From Roseiarcus sp963726105 (GTDB taxonomy: Bacteria > Pseudomonadota > Alphaproteobacteria > Rhizobiales > Beijerinckiaceae): a stretch of 64,000 nucleotides of DNA. Below the pieces are notes generated by a model, which was given only the letters and a program-made list of their open reading frames with translations, searched no databases and had not been told where the DNA came from. The position numbers and the translations under genes were made by a program. Every line of letters starts with the position of its first letter. Positions within the stretch are counted from its first letter, which is position 1. The DNA is taken from positions 25,047-89,046 of the forward strand of contig CAVSBJ010000008.1 of assembly GCA_963726105.1 (NCBI GenBank), written 5' to 3'. Below are positions 44,155-52,622 of the stretch, one piece after another.

Positions 44155-45294
44155 ATGACTATAAAATCACCTCTTCTAATTGAGTTTATTGCTGCAACTC
44201 TGAAGCAAGCTCACACGCAGTCGTTGGATCTATCCTTCAACGAGCTACTCGATATGAGCGAGAACGGAGAACTGAATATCACTCCTGATTACCAGCGCCT
44301 CTTCCGTTGGAGTGAAGGACAGCGATCTCGATTTATCGAATCACTGCTTCTCGAAATGCCCGTGCCGCCGATCTTCGTAATTGAGGAGGGCGACGGGTCG
44401 TACCAACTAATTGATGGCCTCCAACGGATCTCTTCGTACCTACACCTGCGGGGCAAACTCACCGCGCGCCACCTTGATCCCCCCGTGCTGCCCGGCCAGT
44501 TTCTGACGCTTTCGGACTGTGACATTGTTCCGGCGCTGAACGGCCTTATGTTCAACGATTTCCCGACCGCCCTGCAGATAAGGCTCAAGCGAGCATTCAT
44601 CCGTGTCGAAGTAGTACGTAAAGAAACTGACCCGCGCTTCAAGTACCACATGTTCAAGCGCCTAAACACTGGAGGAGAATTGCTGTCCGCTCAGCAACTC
44701 CGAAATTGCACCATTCGGCTATTGGATTCTGTGTTTCCGGACTTCCTGATCCGTATGAGCGAGGTAAACGACTTCAAAGAATGTACCAGTGGGATGACAC
44801 GTGCCCGGACCCTGTCTGCCTTTGACCAGGAGTTGGTGCTGCGGTTCTTCGCGCTAAAGAATCGCCGTGCGCGGTTCAAACATGAAGTGTCTGACTTTTT
44901 GACGGAATATATGGAGGAGGTGGCAGACCCGGTTCAGTCGGAGACGTTCGATTACGAGGCAGAAGAAGCAATTTTCTGCCGCACTTTTGAGGCGCTGCGG
45001 AAAGCTCTCGGTGAAATGGCTTTCGCATTTGCCAACAAATCTCGCGAAAAGCTAGCAGCCGGATTTGGCGCCTATCACTACGAGGCGATTACGATCGGTC
45101 TGCAGGCAGTGCTGGACCGGCTGGATTTGGACGACACGGGCGTTATCGAACAACTCAGAAATACTTTAACAGAAATCAAGCTTGATCCCGACTTCATCGC
45201 TATGACTACTGGGGGCGGTAAGAACTCGCCCGGACCGCTCAACGACCGCATCAATTTCGTCCAACGTCGAGTGGTCGATGCGTTCCCCGGATGA
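44155..45294 (+). CDS. DUF262 domain-containing protein
   Basis: A 379-residue protein with the ParB-like DUF262 fold: ITPDYQRLFRWSEGQRSRFI (42-61) and the nucleotide-binding DGLQRISSY (87-95), a variant of the DGQQRxTT motif. The C-terminal half is helical and carries no HNH (DUF1524) domain, unlike GmrSD-type restriction enzymes. DUF262 proteins in SspE, BrxU and GmrSD use NTP to sense modified or phosphorothioated DNA. Between a methylase and a HEPN gene it is probably the sensor or switch. The stop lies 16 bases inside the start of the HEPN gene. Confidence 0.85.
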   Translation: MTIKSPLLIEFIAATLKQAHTQSLDLSFNELLDMSENGELNITPDYQRLFRWSEGQRSRFIESLLLEMPVPPIFVIEEGDGSYQLIDGLQRISSYLHLRGKLTARHLDPPVLPGQFLTLSDCDIVPALNGLMFNDFPTALQIRLKRAFIRVEVVRKETDPRFKYHMFKRLNTGGELLSAQQLRNCTIRLLDSVFPDFLIRMSEVNDFKECTSGMTRARTLSAFDQELVLRFFALKNRRARFKHEVSDFLTEYMEEVADPVQSETFDYEAEEAIFCRTFEALRKALGEMAFAFANKSREKLAAGFGAYHYEAITIGLQAVLDRLDLDDTGVIEQLRNTLTEIKLDPDFIAMTTGGGKNSPGPLNDRINFVQRRVVDAFPG

Positions 45295-45974
45295 TATTCT
45301 GCAGGATCTGGAAGCTGACCGGCTACAGCGCGAAGCTGAGCTGCGCCTAATCGAGAATATTGCGGCCCGGACTTCTCATTGAAGCAGAGCGCAATATGCT
45401 GTTTCGGTCATTGGTACTTTTGACTTACGCACATCTTGAGGGTTTTTGTAAATTCGCTTTGCTTGCCTATGCTGGCACTATAAACGCTCTCGCTCTACCG
45501 TGCCGGGAGGCGTCTCCCTACATTCTGGCCGCAAGTCTCGGTGACGTTTTCGCCGCCTTGCGGAATCCGAACAGCAAGTCTCCAGAGTTCCGCAACGGGC
45601 TTCCGGACGACAAGGAACTACATATGCTATGGCGCGAGCGGGTGTTCGTCGAAGCGTACGAATCTATTCTTGGCCGCACAGTTGAGATTCCAGACCGGGT
45701 GATTGATACCAAAGCAAATCTCAGCACGGTCATTCTCAAGCGCACTCTTTACCAATTAGGGTTGGATTTTCCGACGGTCGAGAAGCATCGGGGTGCTATT
45801 GATCGCCTCCTTGGCGTCCGCAATGCCATTGCTCACGGAGACACCTTGCGAGTACCTAACCCCGATCAGATCCGTGAATACACCTCGGCCGCGTTCGCGG
45901 TCATGCAGTTCGTTCAGGAGTTGGTGCTTGCAGCGCTCCGAGCGGGTGCTTTCCGACGTGTTGAAGCGGCCTAG
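45278..45974 (+). pseudogene. HEPN-domain protein (MAE_28990-like), frame-interrupted
   Basis: The first ATG at 45278, inside the DUF262 3' end, reads MRSPDDILQDLEADRLQREA and stops at TGA (45380-45382). The rest is in the +1 frame: EAERNMLFRSLVLLTYAHLE and onward. Dropping one T of 45379-45380 joins them into a 231-residue protein of the usual length, ...ARTSHEAERNMLFRS. The HEPN RNase motif Rx4H is intact (RNAIAH, R181-H186 in the joined protein). The gene is either inactivated by one inserted base, a sequencing error, or read by +1 frameshifting at the TGA. HEPN proteins are often RNA-cleaving toxins. Confidence 0.75.
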
Positions 45975-46068
45975 TCGCGCGATCAGACGTAGCCGCCTGC
46001 CGGAAACTGGGCGGCGGACCAATGTCGACGCTCGGTCTCGCCCGGCCAGTCGACGGACATAAGCCCCG

Positions 46069-46215
46069 CTAGCCCAGGCTCGGCGCCAGCACGACCTTCA
46101 TGCAGTTGTCGATATCGAACGCCTGGGCCATCGCTTTGTCCACCTGATCGACCGGGAATTCGTGAGTGACGAACTTTTCCAGCGGATAGCTTGTCTGTAT
46201 CCATTCGGCGTGGGC
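46069..46215 (-). pseudogene. C-terminal stump of a zinc alcohol dehydrogenase
   Basis: About 48 codons matching the end of a medium-chain alcohol dehydrogenase (YPLEKFVTHEFPVDQVDKAM, ending NCMKVVLAPSLG and TAG). The rest of the gene is absent: the frame is lost at about 46216, where DNA of the IS66 region begins. A complete, different alcohol dehydrogenase lies at 49.4-50.5 kb, so this is a separate gene cut by the element or by a deletion. Confidence 0.7.
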
Positions 46216-46252
46216 CGCAGTGCGCCTGTCTGCTGAACGTTCCGGTATTGGG

Positions 46253-46639
46253 CTACACGGGGTGGAGGATACCGTCGGATCCGAGCGTTTCGATCGCCTT
46301 GACGAGAGTGAGGCCGCGATGGAGGCGGAACCATTCTCCGGTGTGGCGATGCCACTGGATGTCGAAGCGGTCGGGGCTGATCCAGTCGAGGCGAGCGAAG
46401 GGCGCGTCGAACTCCTCGCCGAGATTTTCCGGTAAGCCGGAGCGGTAGCGCTGGATGAAGCGATACTTGGCGCCATGCCATTTGCCGAGGATATCGACGG
46501 GATAGTTGAACTCCGTCGGCCGGATTGACGGCAGGAAACGCGGCTTCAGGAATTCGTCGATAAATCGTTCGCAGGCTGCGGTAACGCGAACCCTTTCGGC
46601 CTCGGAGAATCCGGCGCTCGGCTTAAGTGGCTTGCGCAT
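46253..46639 (-). CDS. Small ORF overlapping the end of tnpC (possible IS66 passenger)
   Basis: A 128-residue protein whose ATG lies 17 bases inside the tnpC 3' end, a coupling that suggests it belongs to the element. Sequence features: RFIDEFLKPRFLPSIRPTEF, YRFIQRYRSGLPENLGEEFD, WHRHTGEWFRLHRGLTLVKA. I recall similar proteins near IS66 transposases in other alphaproteobacteria but no assigned function. Not needed for the transposition known for IS66. Confidence 0.55.
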   Translation of the reverse strand: MRKPLKPSAGFSEAERVRVTAACERFIDEFLKPRFLPSIRPTEFNYPVDILGKWHGAKYRFIQRYRSGLPENLGEEFDAPFARLDWISPDRFDIQWHRHTGEWFRLHRGLTLVKAIETLGSDGILHPV

Positions 46640-48272
46640 GGCTCACAATCGCCTTTCGCCAGTTCCACGGCAGCAACTCGTCGAGCCGATGAGCCGGATG
46701 CGCGGCGATGCGCTGGAGCACGTCGGCGAGCCAGGCCTGCGGGTCGACGCCGTTCATCTTGGCAGTGATGATGAGGCTGTACATGTCTGCGGCGCGCCGG
46801 CCTCCGCGGTCGGATCCGCAGAATAACCACGATTTCCGCCCAAGCGCGACGCCGCGCAGCCCGCGCTCGGCGGCATTGTTGGACATGCAGACGCGCCCAT
46901 CGTCGAGGAACAGCGTGAAAGGCGGCCTGCGCTTGAGCATGTACTGGATCGCCTTGGCGAGGTCGTGCCCGCGCGACAGCCTCGCCGCCTGCTCGCGCAT
47001 GTAGGTCATGAGATCGTCGACCAGGGGCCGGCTTACGGCGCGTCGGACCGCCAGGCGCTCCTCGGGGCTCTTGCCGTTGATCGACCGCTCGACGGCAAAC
47101 AGCGCATCGATGCGGCGCACCACCTCGATGGCGATCGGCGAGAGCGGGATCTCCTTCTTCCCCGAAGCTTTGCGGCGCGCATTCTCCTCGATGTCGGCCA
47201 TGGCGAAGAACGGGCGGCGCGCGTGCACCCAGCACGCCGCTTCCCGGATCGGGCCGGGCTTGCGGTCCGCGAGATAGAGCTTGTTGTAGCCGTCATAGGC
47301 GTCCGCTTGCAGGATGCCTGCGTATCCCGCGAGATGCGCCTGCGGATGCTCGCCTCGCCGATCGCGCGAGTAATGGAAGATCGCAGCGGGCGGGCCGGCG
47401 CCGCCGAACGGCTTGTCGTCGCGAACATAGATCCAGAGCCGGCCGGTGTCGGTCTTGCCTTTCGCCAGCACCGGCACGGTCGTGTCGTCGCCGTGAAGGC
47501 GCTCGGCCGCCATGACGTGGGCCTCGACGAGGCGCCGGAGGGGATCGAGCGCTGTGCAGACCGCGCCCACGGCGTCGGCCATGGTGGAGAGCGCGATCGG
47601 CGCGCCCTCGAGCGCGTAGCGCTCGGCCTGCCGGTTCAGAGGCTGGTGCTGACCGAACTTCTCGAACGCGATCATCGCCAAGAGGCTCGGACCCGCCCAC
47701 CCCCTCGGGATCACGTGGAACGGGGCCGGCGCCTGGCTGATCGTCTCGCAGTCCCGACAGGAGAACTTCTCCCGCACCGTCTCGATCACCTTCCACCGTC
47801 GGGGTGTCGTCTCGAGCGTCTGCGTCACATCCTCGCCGAGCTTGCGCAAGCGATCGCTCCCGCAGCACGCGCAGGCCGTCGGCGGATCGATCACCACGCG
47901 CTCGCGCGGCAGGTGGTCGGGGAACGTGTCGCGCTCGGCGCGCCGGCGGGTGAAGGCGCGCACCGTCGTCGTCCGGGCGGCTGCCTGCTCCGCCGCCAGT
48001 TCGTCTTCAGTGGCGCTGGCTTCGAGTTCCTCAAAGTCGAGCGCCAACTGGTCGATCAGCCGCGACGAGCGCTCCGACCGCTGCCCGTAGACCTGGCGCT
48101 CGAGCTTGGCGATCCGCAGTTTCTGCGCCGCGATCAGCGCCATGTCCTCCGAGGCTTTCGCCCGCGCGACCGCCAGTTCCGCCGCGACTTCCAGGCGCCT
48201 CGCGCGCTCGGCGATGAGCGCCGCCTTCAGGGCGGCGACGTCGTCGGGAAGAGCCTCGGGAGCGGGATCCAT
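46623..48272 (-). CDS. tnpC: IS66 family transposase TnpC
   Basis: The 549-residue DDE transposase of IS66. Order of features: helical leucine-rich N-terminus (about 1-60), zinc-finger-like CACCGSDRLRKLGEDVTQTL, DDE core with HGDDTTVPVLAKG, ILQADAYDGYNKLY and the Glu in NNAAERGLRGVALGRKSW, and the C-terminal WLADVLQRIAAHPAHRLDEL. All catalytic residues are present and there is no internal stop, so it may be functional. Confidence 0.95.
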   Translation of the reverse strand: MDPAPEALPDDVAALKAALIAERARRLEVAAELAVARAKASEDMALIAAQKLRIAKLERQVYGQRSERSSRLIDQLALDFEELEASATEDELAAEQAAARTTTVRAFTRRRAERDTFPDHLPRERVVIDPPTACACCGSDRLRKLGEDVTQTLETTPRRWKVIETVREKFSCRDCETISQAPAPFHVIPRGWAGPSLLAMIAFEKFGQHQPLNRQAERYALEGAPIALSTMADAVGAVCTALDPLRRLVEAHVMAAERLHGDDTTVPVLAKGKTDTGRLWIYVRDDKPFGGAGPPAAIFHYSRDRRGEHPQAHLAGYAGILQADAYDGYNKLYLADRKPGPIREAACWVHARRPFFAMADIEENARRKASGKKEIPLSPIAIEVVRRIDALFAVERSINGKSPEERLAVRRAVSRPLVDDLMTYMREQAARLSRGHDLAKAIQYMLKRRPPFTLFLDDGRVCMSNNAAERGLRGVALGRKSWLFCGSDRGGRRAADMYSLIITAKMNGVDPQAWLADVLQRIAAHPAHRLDELLPWNWRKAIVSHAQAT

Positions 48273-48370
48273 GAGACGAAGGGAATCATAGTTTTCGCGA
48301 TTCGAGGCGCCCTAAAATGCGTGTGGCCCCATGTTTTTCTTCGCTTGGCCGGGCGCTTTCGCCTTCGCGC

Positions 48371-48718
48371 TCAGCCCGCGCTCTTGGGCCGCCACGTCAG
48401 TTGCGGATTCCGCCAGTCGATCCCTTCGAGCATGTAGGCCATCTGCCCCGCCGAGATCGACACGACGCCCTCCTTCGCCGACGGCCAGATGAACTTTCCC
48501 CGGTCGAGCCGTTTGGCGTAGAGCGAAAGCCCGAGGCCGTCGTGCCACAGGATCTTCGCCAGGTCGCCCCGGCGCCCGCGGAAGATGTAGAGATCGCCGC
48601 CGTGCGGATCACGCTTCAACTGCTCCTGAACCTGAAGCGCCAGACCCTGCATGCCGCGACGCATGTCGGTGTGGCCAGCAGCGATCCACACCCGCACCCC
48701 GCTCGGCATCGGGATCAT
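48371..48718 (-). CDS. tnpB: IS66 family accessory protein TnpB
   Basis: The 115-residue IS66 Orf2 protein: VRVWIAAGHTDMRRGMQGLA, DLYIFRGRRGDLAKILWHDG and FIWPSAKEGVVSISAGQMAY. Required for transposition in the family. Its start overlaps the tnpA stop by ATGA. Confidence 0.95.
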   Translation of the reverse strand: MIPMPSGVRVWIAAGHTDMRRGMQGLALQVQEQLKRDPHGGDLYIFRGRRGDLAKILWHDGLGLSLYAKRLDRGKFIWPSAKEGVVSISAGQMAYMLEGIDWRNPQLTWRPKSAG

Positions 48719-49110
48719 CGTTCGTTCAGAACGCTCAGAACCCGCCGAAGCGCATCGGCGTCCACCTCGCTGTCGACGCGCACGCGGTTCCCGGAGCCAA
48801 GCTCGATTTCGATCACTCCGGTCTTCGTTCGTCGTCCGCTTGCTGGTGCGCGCGATTGTCTTGCCGCCTCGGACCCAGACAGCCTCGCCGCTCCGATCTC
48901 AACAGGCAGCAAAATCGAACCGTCTCTCCCGCCCGGTTCAGGAGCTCGCGCCTGCCTTCGCCATGTGAAGAGCAGGCTCTGCGCAACGCCGTGTCGCCGC
49001 GCCACCTCGCACACCACCGCTCCCGGCATCAGCGTCTCTTCGACGATCCGAGCCTTTTCATCCCTGCTCCAACGCCGTCGGCGTTCGACCCCGAGAACCT
49101 TCCCATCCAT
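48715..49110 (-). CDS. tnpA: IS66 family protein TnpA (helix-turn-helix)
   Basis: A 131-residue protein with an HTH at about 12-55 (RRRWSRDEKARIVEETLMPG, VARRHGVAQSLLFTWRRQ) and the IS66-typical C-terminus (IEIELGSGNRVRVDSEVDAD, VLSVLNER). First gene of the element. Confidence 0.93.
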   Translation of the reverse strand: MDGKVLGVERRRRWSRDEKARIVEETLMPGAVVCEVARRHGVAQSLLFTWRRQARAPEPGGRDGSILLPVEIGAARLSGSEAARQSRAPASGRRTKTGVIEIELGSGNRVRVDSEVDADALRRVLSVLNER

Positions 49111-49376
49111 CTCCGCGTGACCTTAAAGCTAGCTCTACGGTCACACCCTTCGAAACGCCCGCCCCCATAGCAAGGCGGCCGCCGCCGGAGGGATACGCTT
49201 GTCTTGAACTTCTTCAGAAGACGAAGGCTGCTCGGATACCGGTCGGGGGATGGTTGGTCATGCCGAACAGGCGGATTGGGTTCGCCAGCAAATGCCGGCG
49301 CCAATGGATGGGGATGTGGCGACATCGGCGAACACGCCGGCGACGAAATAGGCGCCGCCGGCGCCCCTTCGCGCCC

Positions 49377-50504
49377 TCAGTCGAACACGATGACCTGCCT
49401 GACCCCCACGCCCTCGCGCAGCCGGTCGAAGCCTTCGTTGATTTCCTCGAGCTTCAGGCGATGGGTCAGCAACTGGTCGACCGGCAGGCGGCCGGCGCGG
49501 AAGAGGGCGATCATGCGCGGCACGTCGCGCTGCGGAGCCGACGAGCCGACATAAGAGCCTTTGAGGGTGCGCTCCTCGGCGACCAGCGCCAGCGGGGAGA
49601 GGGTCATGCGCTTGTCCGGATGGGGCAGGCCGGCGGTCACCGTCGCGCCCCCGCGCGCGGTCACGGCATAAGCCAGCTCGAGCGCCGGAACGGAGCCCGC
49701 CATCTCGAAGGCGACATCGACGCCATTGCCGGACATGCGCCTGATTTCGCCGACCGCGTCGTTCGAGCGGGCGTTGACGGTCTGCGTCGCGCCGAGTTTG
49801 GTCGCGAAGGCGAGCTTCTCGTCCGAGAGATCGACGGCGATGATCTGGCGCGCGCCGGCGAGCCTCGCGCCGAGAACGACGCTCAGGCCCACGCCGCCCA
49901 GGCCCACCACCGCGACCGATTGCCCCGGCTCGAGCTTGGCGGTGTTGACGACCGCGCCAACCCCGGTCAGCACCGCGCAGCCGAACAAAGCCGCGAGTTC
50001 GAGCGGCAGGTCGGGGTCGATCTTGACGCAGGATTCGCGCGCCACAACCGCGTGGGTTGAAAAAGCAGCGACCCCGAGCAGGTGGTTGACCGGCTCGGCC
50101 TTAAAGGAAAGCCGGCGCTCGCCGGAGAGCAGCGTCCCGGCGGCGTTCGCTTTTGCCGCCGGCTCGCAGAGCGCCGGACGTCCCGAAGCGCATGGCCCGC
50201 AGCGGCCGCAGCTCGGGACGAACACGAGCACCACGTGATCCCCGACTGCAAGGTCGGTCACGCCGTCGCCGACGGCCTCGACAATTCCCGCCGCTTCGTG
50301 GCCGAGCGCCATGGGGGTGGGGCGCGGGCGCGAGCCGTCGATCACCGACAGGTCGGAATGGCAGAGCCCCGCCGCCGCCATTTTCACCTGCGCCTCGCCC
50401 CGGCCCGGGGGGCTCAGGTCGAGCTCGGTGATCTCGAGCGGTTTCGATTCCGCATAGGGCGGGGGAAGGCCGGGCTGGCGGAGAACGGCGGCTTGGATGC
50501 GCAT
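49377..50504 (-). CDS. Zinc-dependent alcohol dehydrogenase
   Basis: A 375-residue medium-chain dehydrogenase. Catalytic zinc ligands are the Cys of GLCHSD, the His-Glu of LGHEAAG and the Cys of the conserved GCAVLTGVGA region; the structural zinc lobe has CGRCGPCASGRPALC; the NAD(P) loop is VGLGGVGLSVVLGA. It resembles class III-like/aryl-alcohol dehydrogenases, length normal. Monocistronic; starts 36 bp from the end of the hypothetical gene, both on the reverse strand. Substrate unknown. Confidence 0.92.
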   Translation of the reverse strand: MRIQAAVLRQPGLPPPYAESKPLEITELDLSPPGRGEAQVKMAAAGLCHSDLSVIDGSRPRPTPMALGHEAAGIVEAVGDGVTDLAVGDHVVLVFVPSCGRCGPCASGRPALCEPAAKANAAGTLLSGERRLSFKAEPVNHLLGVAAFSTHAVVARESCVKIDPDLPLELAALFGCAVLTGVGAVVNTAKLEPGQSVAVVGLGGVGLSVVLGARLAGARQIIAVDLSDEKLAFATKLGATQTVNARSNDAVGEIRRMSGNGVDVAFEMAGSVPALELAYAVTARGGATVTAGLPHPDKRMTLSPLALVAEERTLKGSYVGSSAPQRDVPRMIALFRAGRLPVDQLLTHRLKLEEINEGFDRLREGVGVRQVIVFD

Positions 50505-50540
50505 GGGGATCAGGGTCTCGGAAATACGGGCGTCCGATCT

Positions 50541-51374
50541 CTAGTCCCCTCCACCGCATATGAACAAGTCGAAATCAGGCACTATTGGTCGCGGTTGCGC
50601 AACGGCTCCAGAAGGGGGAGTTGGGGCCAGCACAGGTGCGGCAAGCGCTGGTGTGGTTGAAGCAGTCGTTGGTATCAACGGTGGCGAAGGCACGATCACA
50701 CTTGGAGGAGAGCTCCATAAGGTCTGGCCGACATGGAGTCCCGCCTCCTGAAGTATTTTGGTAAATTCTACAGCTGAGTCGGACGGTTTTTGTGGATCCG
50801 GAAGTCCCACTAAAATCCCACGCTCAGCTGTATTGCAGGTGGTTGCTATAGGCCCGATATTCGGAATATTATTAGCACTCAATAATTTGGTAAAATCACT
50901 GGCATACTCAGTAGAATCGCCATTTAGCCATGCGTATACGAACAATACTTTTATATCGCTCTTTAACTTATCAATATTCCGCAGTAGAGCGTCTTTTTCT
51001 TTATCCTCAAGACGCCGCGGTTTGTCAGGCAATATCATCTGCAATTTTTCGTTGGCGCGCCCTAATTGCGAGCGCAATTCCGAAACTTGCTTTGCTGCCT
51101 CATCTGGAGAAGCTCCTTGTAGTCGATCTTTGTACGCAGTCAATTGATCGTTAAGGAATGTAATTCTTTCATCTTTAACTCCATTCAATTCACTACTTCG
51201 GGAGACACCGAAGTAGTAAGCCAAGCCTGCAATAATGATGACAGTCGCGAGAATCGGAGGCTTTATAAAAGCCTCCCAATTATCTTTAATGTGTGCCTGC
51301 CAGGCGCGTACAAAGGTCACCAACGCTGGGAGGTCGGCGACGTCTGGTACTCCTGGTTCTTCAGATTCAGGCAT
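50541..51374 (-). CDS. Hypothetical coiled-coil membrane protein
   Basis: A 277-residue protein with one membrane helix at about 42-58 (ILATVIIIAGLAYYFG), a coiled coil (about 60-140: ITFLNDQLTAYKDRLQ, VSELRSQLGRANEKLQ), a small alpha/beta domain (FVYAWLNGDSTEYASDFTKL) and a Pro/Thr/Ala-rich tail. Base composition is visibly lower in G+C than flanking genes, suggesting acquisition. No family recognised. The alpha/beta part might be a sensor or TIR-like fold, but I cannot support that. Confidence 0.65.
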   Translation of the reverse strand: MPESEEPGVPDVADLPALVTFVRAWQAHIKDNWEAFIKPPILATVIIIAGLAYYFGVSRSSELNGVKDERITFLNDQLTAYKDRLQGASPDEAAKQVSELRSQLGRANEKLQMILPDKPRRLEDKEKDALLRNIDKLKSDIKVLFVYAWLNGDSTEYASDFTKLLSANNIPNIGPIATTCNTAERGILVGLPDPQKPSDSAVEFTKILQEAGLHVGQTLWSSPPSVIVPSPPLIPTTASTTPALAAPVLAPTPPSGAVAQPRPIVPDFDLFICGGGD

Positions 51375-51624
51375 AGCATCAATCCTGACCTCCTACGCGC
51401 GGTTCCGCAATCGAAGCCTGGCAAATCGCATCAAAAAGAGCGCGCCGCTCGGAGCTTTGGGTGTGGTTTAGGGCACGATTAGGTGGCTTTTGGATCTCCC
51501 CGTAATACCGGGAGGGTTGGCGGCATGATAGGCCGCGAGCCCGCTCTTGCGCCGCGAATGCGCTCGCGCCACATAGATTTCGTGCCGCTTCGACCTGATG
51601 CGGGCGCCGCCCGGAGCTTAAGTC

Positions 51625-51885
51625 ATGCCGCAAACCAACAGCCGCTTCTTCGACGACCTCTCGCGTCTCATGACCGACGCCGCGGGCCTCGCCGATGGCG
51701 CGAAACGTGAGGCGCAGACCTTCGCCCGCTCGCAGATGGAGCGGATGATGGCCGGCATGAACGTCGTCACCCGCGAGGAGTTCGAGGCGGTCAAGGAGAT
51801 GGGGGCGCGAGCGCGCGACGAGAACGACAAGCTTGCCGCAAGGGTAGCCGCGCTCGAAGCGAAGCTCAACGAGCCAAGGCTTTGA
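51625..51885 (+). CDS. ubiK: Accessory factor UbiK family (BMFP) protein
   Basis: An 86-residue protein with the BMFP pattern: FFDDLSRLMTDAAGLADGAK at the N-terminus and a C-terminal coiled coil (REEFEAVKEMGARARDENDK, LAARVAALEAKL). UbiK helps assemble the ubiquinone biosynthesis complex in the cytosol; in alphaproteobacteria the family role is inferred. The stretch 51375-51624 before it shows no gene. Confidence 0.85.
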   Translation: MPQTNSRFFDDLSRLMTDAAGLADGAKREAQTFARSQMERMMAGMNVVTREEFEAVKEMGARARDENDKLAARVAALEAKLNEPRL

Positions 51886-52052
51886 TCGGACTCGCGTTCC
51901 GTTAGCAGAGTTTTGATTCTGTTTACTGTTTTTGTGGACCCATAGCAGTCATCGGTTTACGAACGCGCGCGAATCAGCAAGGTTGTAGTGGGTTGCGCGA
52001 CGGAAAGGTCGACGCGGCCCTTGCTTTGTCCTCGATCCGCCGAAAGACCCTG

Positions 52053-52562
52053 ATGACCTTCATCGACACCGACACCAGCGCTGGCGAGCGTCGCGAGCAT
52101 CCCGTCGACGTCGTCGAGCGCCTGGCCGCCGTCAACGAGTGGACCTTCGATCGGGCCGAGACGGACGAGATTTCAATCCTGGTCTCGGGCAAGTTCGCCA
52201 ATTACGACGTCGCCTTCACCTGGCTGCCGGATATGGAATCCCTGCATGTCAGCTGTTCGTTCGATCTCAAGACGCCTTCCCACAAGCGCGCCGCGATCGG
52301 CGAACTGACGCAGCTCATCAATGAACAATTGTGGCTTGGGCATTTCGACCAATGGAGCCAGCAGGACGTGGTGATGTTTCGTCACGCCTTGTGCCTGGCC
52401 GGAGGCGCGGGCGCGAACGACGCGCAGTGCACCGCCGTCGTCAACGCCGCCCTCGAGGCCTGCGAAACCTATTACCAGGCGTTCCAGTTCGTCCTGTGGG
52501 CCAACCGCCAGCCGCGCGAGGCGATGGCGTTCGCGACTTTCGAGACGCGCGGGGCGGCCTGA
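52053..52562 (+). CDS. YbjN domain-containing protein
   Basis: A 169-residue protein with the type III secretion chaperone-like YbjN fold (VNEWTFDRAETDEISILVSG, NYDVAFTWLPDMESLHVSCS, YYQAFQFVLWANRQPREAMA). The ATG at 52053 is chosen because the conserved domain starts soon after; an upstream extension reads as non-conserved. YbjN proteins are linked to envelope stress and motility control in enterics; function here unknown. Confidence 0.88.
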   Translation: MTFIDTDTSAGERREHPVDVVERLAAVNEWTFDRAETDEISILVSGKFANYDVAFTWLPDMESLHVSCSFDLKTPSHKRAAIGELTQLINEQLWLGHFDQWSQQDVVMFRHALCLAGGAGANDAQCTAVVNAALEACETYYQAFQFVLWANRQPREAMAFATFETRGAA

Positions 52563-52622
52563 AGCAGAGCCGGAGCCAAAAGGCTCGATCAGGCGTGCCC
52601 GCCGGGGCATGACCTGATTGCG

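Larger units (their letters stand above)
46253..49110 (-). mobile_element. IS66 family insertion sequence, complete gene set
   Basis: Contains tnpA (48715-49110), tnpB (48371-48718) and tnpC (46623-48272) in the usual IS66 order plus a small overlapping ORF (46253-46639). All three genes are full length, so the element may be active. I could not identify terminal inverted repeats or target duplications, so the outer limits are the coding limits only. Confidence 0.8.

Noticed and set aside
46965..48437. Open frame of 490 codons on the forward strand
   Set aside because: Antisense to the IS66 tnpC gene, which is clearly the real one.
49254..50060. Open frame of 268 codons on the forward strand
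   Set aside because: Antisense to the alcohol dehydrogenase; no family motif.
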